From: Clitopilus passeckerianus
Lineage: Eukaryota; Basidiomycota; Agaricomycetes; Agaricales; Entolomataceae
Assembly (NCBI GenBank): GCA_944990035.1
Contig: CALYLX010000044.1
Location: forward strand, 1 to 64,000
Direction of reading: 5' to 3'
Length of the DNA: 64,000 nucleotides
The position numbers were made by a program, and so were the translations under genes. The notes below the pieces were generated by a model that was given only the letters and a program-made list of their open reading frames with translations, did not search any database and was not told the origin of the DNA. This document shows positions 30,643 to 43,801 of this stretch, piece after piece (positions within the stretch are counted from its first letter, which is position 1; the number at the start of each line of letters is the position of its first letter).

Positions 30643-32914
30643 CTACCTGATCAACTTTCCCCAATCAAGTCTGCTCTCTCCTCCTCCCCTTGCTTTGGCA
30701 GGACTGCCTCCAGGACCCTTGCCATCTTTCCCGTTAGCCCCGGGGAACGCGTTCCAGAATCTCAAAGTCTCGTCTCCAGCACCGGTAACAATAGTCTCTC
30801 CATCCGGGCTCATCGCCAGATAGAGCACACGGTTCGTATGCCCTGTTAGCGAGGCGACCATGTTGAGTGTCGGGTACTTCCAGATGCAGATTTGATTCTG
30901 GGCAGTAGTGGAAGAGAAACCGTGCGTCGAGACGAGCTCGTGCGAGGTCAAAGACCAGATGAGGTTACAAACCTGTCAAAGGCACCGAAAATTAGTGCAT
31001 ATACGTAGTGCATCAAGCAAGAAAAACAAACCTGGCTCCCGGTATCCAACTCGTTCAACATGCTCCCATTGACCGTATTCCAGAACCTGATATGCTTGTC
31101 TTGTGTTCCTCCTCCAGTCGCAAGCACACCACTGACATGGGGATCCCAAGCCAGCGCCTTAACGGCAGCTGTATGCTCATGGAACTTCCACAGTGGGACG
31201 ACATCGTTTCCGTTGCCCGCTCCAGCGGCACCAATACTATCCTCACTTCCACTCGATCCTCCAGGTGCACCCCCAAGCCTCCCCGTTCCAAGACCACTGC
31301 TCGCAGAGCCCGTAGACCGATGCCCGGAACCGTTTCCGGCGGCTCTCCGGCTCCCTCTCAAGTCCCATATACAGACTTTGTTGTCGTTTCCCCCGCTGGC
31401 AAGCATAGCCCCCTGAATACCTCCTCCCCCGTCTCCTCCTCCGCCGCCGCCAAAGAGCCCACCTGACCCAGAAACAGGTCCGTTACTCCACTTAAGGCCG
31501 CAGACTTCCTGTCGGTGGCCTGCGCATCTTCTGAAGGGCCTTTGAGTGGGTTCTCGAACGTCTCGGTGGAAGATGTTCCGGTCTCGGGAACCAGAGGAGA
31601 GTACATGGGTGTTCCATGCCAGTGCGCCTATTCGTTGGGAGTGGGCCTGCTGGTAGGTGCGTAGTAGTTGTAGTGTAGATGCATCATATATATGTAGTCG
31701 GCCATTTAGAGTGCCGACGGCAACTGTTGTTCCCTAAAAGTCAAGAGACGTTAGTCGCGGAATAAAGCATAGGGACGCATATACCAACCTTCTGTACCCA
31801 GCTAACACTGCTGACCACGTCGTTGCCTTCTGAAAGGTCGCATAGTTTGCTAACCTGCGCATTATGCGCGGTCCAGAGGTACACACAACTCCCCAAGCCG
31901 ACTCCGAGCACGTTTGTGCTACTCCAATCGACCAAATTGAGGTAGAAATCATCTGCCAAATCGGGGGCATCTAGTACTCGATATGGTGTCTTGCATACAC
32001 TTCTTAGCTGACGTCGTGGCGATTCGAGTAACAGGCGTGATTCCGCTCGCACAGGGGACATAGAATAAGCCTCGTCGGTTGGATCATCCAAACGCCGTGT
32101 GGGCGTAGATGGGCCCCCGGACCCATTGCTGTTGTGTTTTGATGGGGAGTGGTATGTGAACAGGCGGCGGCGTGTCGGAGTCGTGGGCGGGACTAGCGAG
32201 GAGGAAGAGCTTGACGCACCACCTCCACCTGAGGGATTTGATGTAGATGCGGTTGGATTCCTCGTTGGCGATGCAGACCGATGTGGTGAGGGAGGAGTCA
32301 CTTCGGTGTGTAAGATTGATGTAAATATAGCATTGGCTTGTTCTGTCAACAAGAGTCATGGAGAGTCAGCATTACGACGTTTGTGGGAGAGATATAAAGG
32401 AGAGCATGTGGGAGAACTGACCTTTGAGAGCGTCTGATTCGGAAGGTATGATTCTGTTCTTGGACGGGGTAGACGGGGCCCCACCGCCTTCGTCCATGAG
32501 GTGGTAGCTGGTCCTGATATCGCCAGAATCCCTGGAGGGTACGAATCGATCCCCATAGTCTATAACTCTCCCTTTCCCTTTTCCAGTTCTCGAGGGGCTA
32601 GGGAAAGGACGAGTAACGCGATTGAGGTCAATTGGCGACACCGGGCCATTGCTACTGGCTTCGGAGGTTGATGAGTTGTGATGGGATTTCAGAGAGGGAG
32701 TCGATCCTCCAAGAGGGTTGGATGTCGAAGTAGATCCCGAGGCGGGGGAGACACCAAAGATGGGGTTCACGAGCCTAGGACGCGTTCGTCGCGGTTGGTC
32801 TTCATCGTCAGTTGTGGTGGGATTGGAGGTTGAAGGACCGGTGTTTTGCGATGTAGCTTCTTTATGTGAAGCGCGTAGGCGTTTGCCAAAAGGTGAGTTC
32901 TTGAGTCCGGACAT
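30643..32914 (-). CDS. CDH1: APC/C activator CDH1 (fizzy-related WD40 protein)
   Basis: Co-activator and substrate adaptor of the anaphase-promoting complex. Exons (minus): 32914-32422, 32342-31789, 31733-31032, 30972-30643; 692 residues, no breaks. The N-terminus is disordered and Ser/Thr-rich. The C-box DRFVPSR is at residues 122-128. [12 protein letters not shown] and [24 protein letters not shown] introduce the WD40 propeller, which ends in the Ile-Arg tail (LIR) that docks on Cdc27. Propeller motifs include [30 protein letters not shown] and [13 protein letters not shown]. Two Gly-rich insertions (about 31455-31420 and 31345-31190) lie between blades. The start was chosen at 32914 ([12 protein letters not shown]) because upstream in-frame residues look like untranslated leader. 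It should act in mitotic exit and G1, inhibited by CDK phosphorylation of the N-terminus (family knowledge). Confidence 0.92.
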
Positions 32915-33556
32915 CGTCGTTTGTGTGTATGGGCGCTGAGAAGGGCGATAGGTGGTTGTGTGGTAGATAACCAGCAACAGCGATAGTTTCTTCGAAAAAT
33001 TCAATCAATTCATATGAAGCAGGACAAAGCAATCCGCTTGGTTCGAGAAATGGCGCGCTAAGATATGCAGATAGCCGGGGTAAACGACGGCAGGGAGAGC
33101 CGCGACGACGACGAAGGAACGAAGTGTGGCGAGAAACGAAGTTGCGGGACACACGCGTGAAGCTTGTGAAGAGGGAAGGGAAAGGCAAACAAAGGAACCC
33201 AAACAAAGCAAGATTCGCGTTCAGACCATGTGACTCATTAAATACTCCTTACGTAAGTGACATCATCTCCATCCAGATCTTTCTAGCCGTTACAACCGAG
33301 AGGCGTTTTGGAGCCAACTCTTTCCTGCTTGGAGACAGTGAAGATCGCCGTCGGCCCTGGGATGATTGGGTTAAAAACTCCTGGTATGACGCCTGAAAAC
33401 GCAAGAAAAACTCTTTTCGTGAAGGATATTTTCTTCGTTGTGCCTTGCTTGGATGTCCTATTTTTCGGCGCTAAAAGTTCAGAGAAACTGACATGGCTTG
33501 CCTCGTGGCATTGAACGTGGCCTGGCACGGAGAAAAACGAACAAAACCATCACATC
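32915..33556. other. CDH1 promoter region
   Basis: Non-coding 5' flank of CDH1 up to the inverted-repeat element. No specific site identified. Confidence 0.45.
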
Positions 33557-33558
33557 TA

Positions 33559-34364
33559 CAGGGTTTGACCGGTCACTTGTACACGTAATCACTATTTGCC
33601 TTCTCATTCGTGACTGGCTCAGAATCAGGCTTTCGGATGTGTTCCATTGGAAAGATAGATGTCGAAATATTTAGGGAAATTATTTTTGGGTAGATAGGAG
33701 GCAATATTATGTGCTGGGATGCTTTCGAAGTCGATGATGCATGAAATGGCCATTACGGCTGATTTGTACACTTTTAGCCGAGCTGAAGGGAAATTGGACA
33801 ATATAACACGATCGGGGTCGTTTTGCTTCAATATTTTGATACGAGCTACTTTGTATGTATGTAGGATGATATATACATCATACCTTCAATTGTTTCGCGA
33901 ACGTTTTTTTGCCATAATCACGTTCAGAACGTATAAACCGCCATAAACTGCCTTCGCTTGTGGCAGTGCTTCTGAGTCGCGGCACAACGCTGATTTCGCC
34001 CTTCTGGCGAGTGTTCTCTCAAATACAGCTCTTGCCGCACGCAGGGAGCCTTAAAAATTGGTAATATATGTAGTTACATGCTATACTTTATATCTCCCAC
34101 CAATAAGTAGTCGAAACCCCTCCTTATAGGCTCTCTAGGTGGAGATTATGGTGCCATCAAAAATTCTAAAGTGGCAGTTTTTCGACCTTATTCGCATTTC
34201 TCGTGCACACCAGAGGTATTTATAGCTATTTAGCCTGCCATATATATGGAATACATCTATACGCATCGAATGGCACCCATAAAGCGCCAGGAATTGACCG
34301 CCATCCACCGAAAATGCGAAGTGTACAGTTGACCCATAGTGTACAAGTGACCGGTCAAACCCTG
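33559..34364. mobile_element. TA-flanked terminal-inverted-repeat element (MITE-like), 806 bp
   Basis: Left end 33559-33584 and right end 34339-34364 are perfect 26-base inverted repeats, starting CAGGGTTTGACCGG at each outer edge. TA flanks both ends (33557-33558 and 34365-34366), the target-site duplication of Tc1/mariner-pogo superfamily elements. The 750-base interior is AT-rich and has no transposase-like frame, so it is non-autonomous. It lies in the intergenic space between CDH1 and the ubiquitin-like gene. Confidence 0.85.
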
Positions 34365-34366
34365 TA

Positions 34367-35161
34367 GCTCTCACTAGGACTCCATTAGGATATGATAATT
34401 TTTGCATCCGCTCCTTAGATGACGGACCCAAGTCTTCACAGACAAGCGGCAAAGTTTGGGGCGACAGACTGTCAGCAGTTCGGCCATGTTAATGAAAATG
34501 TGTCGATCATCACGGCGACCGTGCTCCCCCTGATAGAGGCATCCTGCACTAGAAGCTTAATCGAATTAACGTTACCTAGCAATAAACCCTCACTTCGGCG
34601 TCAGTCTTTCGTCAATCTCCACCTTTCAAGTGGTCATCATCCCTGCATCATGGGGTCTGCAGGGCTCTCTCCATTCCAGCGCCACCACAGCTCGCCTTAT
34701 CGTTGACCGCAAGGTTCAGCAGGGTTCTGAACAAAGTACGAACTCGGTTCAAAGAACAGTGATGGTGGAGTTCCTGGGTACCTTGACGGCATTGAATTGA
34801 ATGACATACAATACCAGAATGTGCCCCTGGTCGGATCCAACAGATGCTGATATCACTTGCTTCGAGTGAACGGCATTGGCGGGATGGATTCAATTGGTAT
34901 CACCATCTATCAGTGGGTGCGAGTACACGTGTAGATCCCGGCTTCTAGTCGATGATGCATCCCTATCGTCTTGTGGTTCAGAACCCTAATTATCTAGAAG
35001 CAATTCAGGAGAGTTCCTGAAGGCCACTGATGGGAGTGAATGGGCAGCGAGTGATTCCAAGAAATGATTACGATTTCGATATATACCTACATTTACAGAA
35101 TGCATATTGTACCTCGAAGAATAATTCATAGAATACAGAACTCCCCTTCTGAATCATCTAG
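34367..35161. other. Intergenic region
   Basis: Between the inverted-repeat element and the 3' end of the ubiquitin-like gene. Nothing recognised. Confidence 0.4.
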
Positions 35162-36599
35162 TCAATCGAAGTCAAGCAAATCATCCTTGACATCATCTTC
35201 GTCGTCGAGCTCGCTCTCATCCTGCACTTCGTCATCAACCTCAATCTCCAATCTCGACCCAGGATGGATACCACAATCCGCCATAGTTAACTCCGGCTCG
35301 CAGATAAAGCGTTCTTCCTCCCCGTTGTCTTCAACAATCAAGAGCAGGCGGGCGCTGTGTCAATCGAGGTTAAAATCAGAATCTGCAAAGAAAGACTGAA
35401 CGGGGAACAAACCGTTCGTAATCCAACTCCCAACTCCTGCATGCCCCAGCAAGCACCTTCTTGACTGTATGCTTGCCACGCGTCTTGAAATCTGCCTCCT
35501 GATCGGGGCCCGTTATATGCACAGTATATCGCTCATCCGAAGTAGACGAGGATGGCTTCGGGACAGCACGAGGCGCATGGGGTGTCCTAGGAGTGCGACG
35601 AGGGGTCGCAGTGCCATCACTGCTGCCACCGTTCTCAGCCTTGATACCTCTGTTGCCACGAGTTCGAGAACTAGTGTGGCCATTCTCCACTACCGGGTCT
35701 TGAGCCTGAACTTGAGGGTGAGGAATCTCCACGATCTCTTCCTCCTCTTCGAATTCGAGCGGTGCAGGTGTCGGCAGGACCGCAGCTTTCTTCCCGGCAC
35801 CACGGCGAGATGCAGGTGTCGACAGAATTGGTTTCTCCGGAGAGGCAGAACGACCTCGAGTGCGAGGAGGTGGTTGAGGTTGAGCAGGTTCCTTGAACGT
35901 CGTCGTTCGGGTGGTAGTAAATGTGGCAGCGACCTCGTCAACATTGAGATCAACTCTGTTGGGTTTGAAACGAGAAGTCTTGCTGGAACTGGGCGGGTAT
36001 TCGTGTGTTGCAGGCTCAGCGCGCTCGTCGACCATAGGCCTCTTCGACGCTGCCCTTGATGGACCAGCGCGAGCAGTAGACGGCACAGGGGTGTTGTCAC
36101 CTTGAACTGGGTCTTCGTCCATGGGAGGTGTCATCGGGACGTGAGTGGTCTCTGTGATTGCTTCTATTCAGTCATCACGTTCGATCAGGTGGAATTTGCA
36201 GAGACCATACCTGCTGCCAAATGAGCGCCTGTCCCATGCCCTTCTGTTACTTTCACTCGCTTCACCTTGACCTCGTCCAATACAGGGCTCAGGAGGGAGT
36301 ACGCGTTCTCATCTATTTCAATGTCCTTTCCTTGACAAATATCAAGGGTTGAGGTAGTGAAGATAAGGCGAGTTTGGGTATCAGAGGATTGATCTTTCAA
36401 GTGATATCTGTCCTCTGCAAGAGCCACAAGTTCCTGTAGTTCAACAATGAGTTTTTACTTAGAGATTCGAGATTTCGCGGTTCACGGCATATGTATTTGG
36501 TCGCTGCACGAATTTTTGGCGATTTGCACACGACAGAACAATGATTGGCAGATCTTGGGCCGTTTTGGTCTGTGGATTCACGGTTGATATGATATACAT
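35162..36599 (-). CDS. Protein with ubiquitin-like folds at both ends
   Basis: Function not recognised. Predicted exons (minus): 36599-36486, 36433-36211, 36163-35413, 35354-35162. The first intron (36434-36485, 52 bases, donor GTGAAC) is inferred from phase; without it a stop falls just before the next exon. The N-terminal part (LPIIVLSCANRQKFVQ to SPVLDEVKV) reads as a PB1/ubiquitin-like beta-grasp. A long disordered linker (TPRRTPRTPHAPRA, acidic EFEEEEEIVEI) follows. The C-terminal part (YTVHITGPDQEADFKTRG, VKKVLAGACRSWELDYER, TMADCGIHPGSRLEIEVDDE) fits a SUMO/ubiquitin-like fold of the Rad60/NIP45 type. It ends in an acidic tail with no Gly-Gly, so it is a fixed domain and not a conjugated modifier. 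Fold calls are by pattern and need a profile search. Confidence 0.6.
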
Positions 36600-37227
36600 C
36601 GAGAATTTCCAGGTTTTCGGAGAAGTTCCTTTTGATGAATGGAGGAACGAGCGAGAAACGCGATAATATTGAAGGGCTGGGACGATGGAGGGTGAGGAAC
36701 GCCAGAAAGAAGTTGAACGACGAACTTGGCTTCATTTAAGTCACGGCGCGCTCCACGTGTCGGATCACATGAGCGCGAATTTAGGATGAGTTGACTTTGA
36801 ATTTTGAAATTTGGGTACACGATGTCTGTGTCCTCCTGTCGCAATATAACTCTCTTTTACGCGATTTCACACTTTTCAACGTGATATGACTACCCATGAT
36901 GAAGTTCAACTCGGGAAATTACGAGAACAGGCCGAGATTACCTTTGAGAACCAACAAAAGCTAGCAAGTTCGCGAATTTCTGCGGTTTCACCCCCACTGG
37001 CGCAAATGATCTAGGATGAGCAAGAGCACCTCCCAACGTAGTGTACAAGGTTTCTGCGGTCCGCCATATCTTGCTGATGATGCAGAATACTCGGCTGCAA
37101 GCGTAATGCGCATTTCCTGTTGGCCATTCGCGATCATGTGCCAGTGATGATTCCTGTCCTCAACGTGAGCCACAATCGTCACTCCCCGAGAAAGTCATTT
37201 TGAACACTAGAACCAGGTTGGAAAGAA
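36600..37227. other. Divergent intergenic region
   Basis: Promoter space between the ubiquitin-like gene (minus) and the first BTB gene (plus). No repeat or RNA gene seen. Confidence 0.4.
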
Positions 37228-39201
37228 ATGCCCGAACTGGTGAAACCAGGCCCTGCCCCACCCCTTTACAACCGAAAATGTGAGCCTCCACGTAGTTTCC
37301 GGCCTATAAGACTGCTCACCGAATAGTTTGTGTAGTCGCTTTCGAAGGTGCAGATGTTACATTCGTATCTAAAGACAAAGTGCGTTTCAAGATTCACTCT
37401 GCCAATCTCAAGGTATGCTCCGGGGGATTTGCACCTCCAAGCACCACCTTCGATGAGGACGTTTACCTCACGGAAGACTCAACTACACTCGAATTCCTTT
37501 TCCGATTCATGTATCCCGCTCCACACCCCTTGTAACACGAGCAGTCTCCCATTTTAGGAACTAAGCAACCTAGCAGAAGCAGCTGAGAAATATCAGGTCT
37601 ATACGGTGACTAAGGTTTGCTACCTTTCCATGTGGTAGGAGCTCTCTTCGTTACTGCAAAATGAATGTCTCATGTTCCATTGCCCTCCTTATTCACAGGA
37701 AATTTGCTTTGCGGTATCCTCTGTGTGTGCTTGGCTATGCGTCTAAGCACGATTACCATCGTCTTATCTCGCTTGTTGCCCCAGAGGCGTTAGACCAGCC
37801 ACCAAGCCAGATGGTGCAACAACTTGGTCCTGAACTTCTTGGCCCCTGGGGAGATACACTTGCTTCATTTTACCGTCGTTTTGTCCATGGGTTTGAACAG
37901 GTGGAGTACCAAGCCCTCTGGCAACAAGCCCAGAAAAAAGCTTTGACCACCGACATGCCAGAATCAATATATTCAGAACCGGAGCGGCTGAGCGTGTTTC
38001 GCGCTATTGCCCGCCAGCTAGCGGCAGACTTCCACTCTCTTCAAAATTTCGACGACGCTCCTCCAGCTGATTCAAAGGAGCCGTTTATGTCGTGGCGTGA
38101 AAACATAGAAGGCACACTGGGGTCCATGCCGTCGTTCTCGTCAATACGACCTCAAATGACAGCCCGTTTTAACCTGAAACCCCTTCAATCTGAAAACGGA
38201 AACAGTGCTCCTCAGAGTAATAGCGGCATGATTCAGCGCGTCGATTATCGAGGTGCACTAACATATCGATATTACAAGTCTAAAGGCGCATTTTAGGTCC
38301 TCGAACGGCGTTTTTGTTTAGTGTCCAATCTGTACTCCCGGGCCATCTCACTGGAAAGCTCGGACGACTTTCGGAACCTCTGAAGGGTGTTTCCGTACCT
38401 GAAAGGGCCGAGATTCTTATAGTGGTGCTTCCGCTTGTAACTTCATCTCGGCCGGCGAAGTTGGTACTCACGGATGCTGCCGAGGCATACTACGAAATTC
38501 TTGAGTGGATGAGTATACTATATCGGATGCGTTTGGCGTAAGTTTCTACAACGGCTAAGTATTATATTACCGCTGATGTTTCTTAGGCTCTATATCCATG
38601 ACCATCCATTCTCTATCTTTCAGTATGGCTGCAATCACGGGGACTGGGGGATTATGGACGAAGCAGCACCCCTACTCGTTGTCTATCCATTAGACCAGGT
38701 GCTGAAGTGCCTGCCTTCCGACTTCGTGCTTCCCTATGTAGGTTGTTGCAGACTACATGACAAGTTAAGCTTAAGCACTCCCAAGTAAGATACTACGAAT
38801 GGTGGAGGGACGGGATCGCGGCCTGTCTCCAACTCAGCGAGATCAACATAAAGGAACAAATATCCAATATTAGGTCTTCCACGGTAATCGTCAATTCAAC
38901 GAGATGTACCTGCTCGGGGTGTCAGACAAATATCGACCCTGTCACTATCGACATATTGAAGGGGCTCGGGCAAGGTGTTTCGGCTCTCTTGGAACTTGTC
39001 CGTATGTTTGCTCCGTCGCAGGCTGCTTGTGAGGCCAGAGGAACCTATCTTTCTCCCTGGAAGAATTCCATTTTGACGGAAATGAACAAGATTCCCAATT
39101 TCAGCACCTTTTCAATCTCTCGACGACGGCACATTAATGGGAACCTTGAGGCTGCGAACCTCCTCGTTTTGCGACAGTTTCTTGCATCAACCTCTCCCTG
39201 A
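37228..39201 (+). pseudogene. Double-BTB agaric protein, first copy, N-terminal break
   Basis: BTB/POZ protein of the agaric type, presumably an adaptor for protein-protein contacts. Exon 1 is 37228-37279, then 37336 onward: ADVTFVSKDKVRFKIHSANL, VYLTEDSTTLEFLFRFMYP. Between PHP (about 37530) and ELSNLAEAAEKYQV (37558 on) there is one extra base and a TAG at 37555-37557 where the tandem paralogue reads straight through, so the first BTB domain is interrupted. Further exons: 37699-38252, 38297-38537 (second, degenerate BTB), 38587-38737 and a last exon from about 38786 to the stop at 39201. The spacer that is an intron in the paralogue (40322-40381) has lost its donor here (GG instead of GT at about 37851) but is 51 bases, stop-free and in frame, so it reads as 17 extra residues. 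Confidence 0.65.
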
Positions 39202-39702
39202 TAGAGTTAGGTGATATCATGATTGACGAATCCATCAAACTGCTCTACTCTAAACTCTGTCATTTCGTAGGACGTCGCTTTTTTATAACCTACTTCCTCG
39301 TACATAAACACTATGTCGGTATGAATATCCCAGTAATCGTGGCTCTATTCAATGGGGTTTCTTCTGATGTCTTCGGAGAGTAGGCACAAAAGCAACGGGA
39401 TTGCAACATTGACAACCGATGGAAGCGAGGGAGGCTGCGCGGCCAGAGGTCAAGCCTCGACTCCCGACAAGCTCTTCGGATCACCTAAAAGGCAAACCTA
39501 TGCCAAACGTGCTTCAGACACATAACGCATAGGGACTGGTAGCCGACCTGCTATAAATGAAAGCTCAAGCTTTCTTCTTCTCTTCAAGACACGGTCTAAC
39601 ACCTCTACTAAGACACCCTTGGTTGACCACTCCTCTGTTTCTGCACTCATTTTGCACTCTCGTTGTGGCACGCCTCGTCTAAAAATTTGCGCCACAACCA
39701 GG
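39202..39702. other. Spacer between tandem BTB genes
   Basis: Non-coding; presumably the promoter of the second BTB copy. No element recognised. Confidence 0.4.
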
Positions 39703-41760
39703 ATGACACGCGTAGATTTTGACAAAGCTCCTCGTACATATTTCAATAACTGTGATGGTTTTCTGTTCTGGATCATTCGAAGCAATTGGCTAATTTACTA
39801 TTCAGTTAGCTCTGCAAACGCAGACATTACGTTTGTCTCCGCAGACAACGTGGAGTTCAAGATACACTCTGCCAATCTAGACATTTGCTCCGAGAGATTT
39901 GCAGCACCACCAAACTCGACCTTTACCGAGCATGTTTACCTTACAGAAGATGCCGCCACACGGGAACTCTTGTTCCAGTTCATGTACCCAATCCCACACC
40001 CATATACGGGCTCTCTCTCGTTCTCAAAACTGGAAAAACTTGCGGAAGCTGCAGAGAAATATCAAGTTTGCCCGGTACTCCAGGTCTGTCATTTGGCTAT
40101 GTAGTAAGTCTTCACTATTGCTCCACGCTGTCAGGAACAACTTCATATCCGTGATTGTCCTTGTCGATAGTAGATTTGCTTCACGGCATCCGGTTCCCGT
40201 TTTGGGGTATGCGGCAAAGCATGGGTATGATTCCCTACTAGATCTTATCGCCTTGGACGTTCTAGACGAGCCCACCATGAACATTGCGCAAACGCTACCG
40301 AGACACTATCTCATACTATGGGTAAGGACAATTATTTTCTCCAAGCTTAAGGTATACTGATGAGTTCTCCAATCGCAACAGATAGAGTACCAATCGATGT
40401 GGCGAAATGTTCAGAGAGAGGCACTCACGACGCTTGCGCCAACACGATTATTCCAAGGGGCACACTGGATACGACAGTATCAATGCATTACAACCAAGCT
40501 AGCAGGAGGTCTCGCGACTTTGCGACGACTAGACAAGGTCTTCGGTGTCGACAGTGGGAACCAAACCTTGTTTTCACAATGGCGTGACGGCGTTCGCACA
40601 GCTGTGAGTCAAATACCGCCCTTTACATCGTTGTTGCGTAGGGCAAGTGGATCGGTAAGGAAACCCTCCCTTGATTCAATCACAAGCCCGAGTCTAACTT
40701 TTTTTTCAGAATCGCGGTGAAAAGCAAGCTGCTCAGGCTTCTAGGATCAATGGCGAAGGGCTTAACATTCGTGAACCTGGGGTGCTGTTAATGGACGGCC
40801 TTCAGGCCGGTGAGATTTCATAAGTCGTGCTTGATAACAGGCCACCCTTGGCTAATAATCGGTACTCAGCCTCAGAAGCTCTCCGAATCTTCAAGTCGGC
40901 GGACGGTATTCCGTTCCGTATCAAGTCTTCACACCTGTCCGTCCTCACTGGGGAACTCGGACGACTGGCTATACCAAATGCCACTGTAACCTTGTCCGAA
41001 AATGCACAAGTTCTCAGATTTCTGTTCCCGTTTGTGAACTCGCCCGGTCAAGCAAGGTTAGAAGCGCTCGGCTTCGAACTCCTCATGGAGGTCGCTAAGG
41101 CGGCAGAGAAATATGAGATATATGAAGCTATGAACCTCTGTCGATTAAGCCTAAAGTGAGTGTGAGCTTTTAGGTTCATACTCCTCCAACCAAAAGGCGA
41201 GATTGCTGATAATTCACAACTGCTTAGGCCTTATATTAAACTATACTCGATATCAACATTCAGATACGGTTGCTCGTTTCGCTATTTTGAGTTCATGAAC
41301 GATGCTGCACCCCTTACAATTTTTGGGCCACTACATGAAATTATCGACGGTTTTCCACCCGAAATAGTTGTCCCTTATGTGAGTCATTTTTCTCAGCGTC
41401 AGCAAAGTACAGCTTTGACTGACAAGTGCTCATCAGATAAAATACTATGAGCAGTGGCAGAACCTTATCAAAGTGGGCCTGAAGTTCTCTGAAAGCGCGG
41501 ACACCGCCAGATGGTGCTATCTAGATGCCGAAGACGGCCGTCAGGTTACAAGATGTGCTGGATGGGTTCATAATGCCGACTATCACACCGTCGACGTCCT
41601 GAAAAAGCTTGGCTAGGGGCTTTCGGCCATGCAGAACCTGGACGCTATATTCGATGTCTCAAAGGCTTGTTGTATGACTCGAGGAGAATACCTTCAAGCG
41701 TGGAAGAGCCACATCGAATCAGCCCGCGACAAAATACTCCCATTCAGTACATTCACGTAA
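39703..41760 (+). pseudogene. Double-BTB agaric protein, second copy, late stop codon
   Basis: Tandem paralogue of the previous gene. Predicted exons: 39703-39751, 39806-40103, 40171-40321, 40382-40654, 40710-40786, 40841-41155, 41228-41378, 41437-41760. BTB 1: NADITFVSADNVEFKIHSAN, VYLTEDAATRELLFQFMYP, KLEKLAEAAEKYQV. BTB 2: SADGIPFRIKSSHLSVL, VTLSENAQVLRFLFPFV, EVAKAAEKYEIYEAMNLC. The intron 40787-40840 (54 bases) uses a weak donor, GTTAAT. All phases close. An in-frame TAG at 41614-41616 replaces the Gln codon (CAA) found in the first copy (LGQGVSAL), removing 47 C-terminal residues. The protein might still be made in truncated form, so 'pseudogene' is tentative. Confidence 0.65.
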
Positions 41761-42142
41761 CTACAATACTCTAGTATCTTATTCGAGTTGCTGTTACGTA
41801 GTTATACCTATACGGCTCACTTCGCTCCCCCTTGCTATCTTTCGGCCCTCTGCATTCATACATATACGTTGTCTCATGGTTCTCAACTATTTTGATACCC
41901 TACTAGGCATCAATATCCTACCCGCGAATGCGGCTCCAATAATTCTGCGGCTACAAATTTAGAATAACACCCCCTCCGTCTCGCAGGCCATAGACAACGT
42001 GTTTAGAGAGGCAAACGGTCGGAGCATAACGAATAGAATGTGATTCAACAGTGAAAGGAATTTACGATCCGTTAGGACAACTGTACAAGTGACAAGACAA
42101 ATATTTCGACGACTATGACAGGCGATAGTATTATTCGATAAA
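41761..42142. other. Convergent intergenic region
   Basis: 3' flanks of the second BTB gene and the PEF gene. Nothing recognised. Confidence 0.45.
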
Positions 42143-43376
<1,234 letters not shown>

Positions 43377-43801
43377 TATTGCAAGAAAAAGCTGAGTCTT
43401 TGAGCTGTTAAGTTAGAGAAAAGACGAAAGATAGAACCTCGATGCTGTTGAACGATGGAGGTTTATAACGGAGGAGCGCTGAGGGTGCACAGCTTGTTTG
43501 ATATCATCGCCCTTGTTGTTCTCGGCTGTTACCGCCACAGAGCCGCCACTTGAATTTGGCCGAGGCACGGCGGCAGCAGACGACAGATTTGAACAGGATA
43601 GCAATAACAGTTAGATTACGATAATGATACAGAAATAACTCCCTAGAGAAAGCCAAAGAAGTATAGAAGATTGTAAGTATAGTGTACCACCCAAATCTTT
43701 CGAGAAAGCCAGGCCGTTGAAGACCTGCCCACCGTCAACAACGTAGAAATGTTCTGCGCCCTGCCCTGCGTATAATTCCGTACATCATCCTGATTGACGG
43801 G
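43377..43801. other. Intergenic region
   Basis: PEF promoter and SPT7 3' flank. No feature recognised. Confidence 0.45.

Noticed and set aside
35469..36059. Plus-strand open frame of 196 codons.
   Set aside because: Antisense shadow of the low-complexity linker of the ubiquitin-like gene.
38253..38296. A stop (TAG at 38294) splitting the first BTB gene into two genes.
   Set aside because: A 44-base intron with a CTAAC branch-like site joins VDYRG to PRTAFLFSVQ in frame.
40787..40840. A stop after LQAGEIS ending a separate gene upstream of the second BTB domain in copy 2.
   Set aside because: A 54-base intron with donor GTTAAT restores phase and links both BTB domains as in copy 1; the donor is weak, so this is moderately sure.
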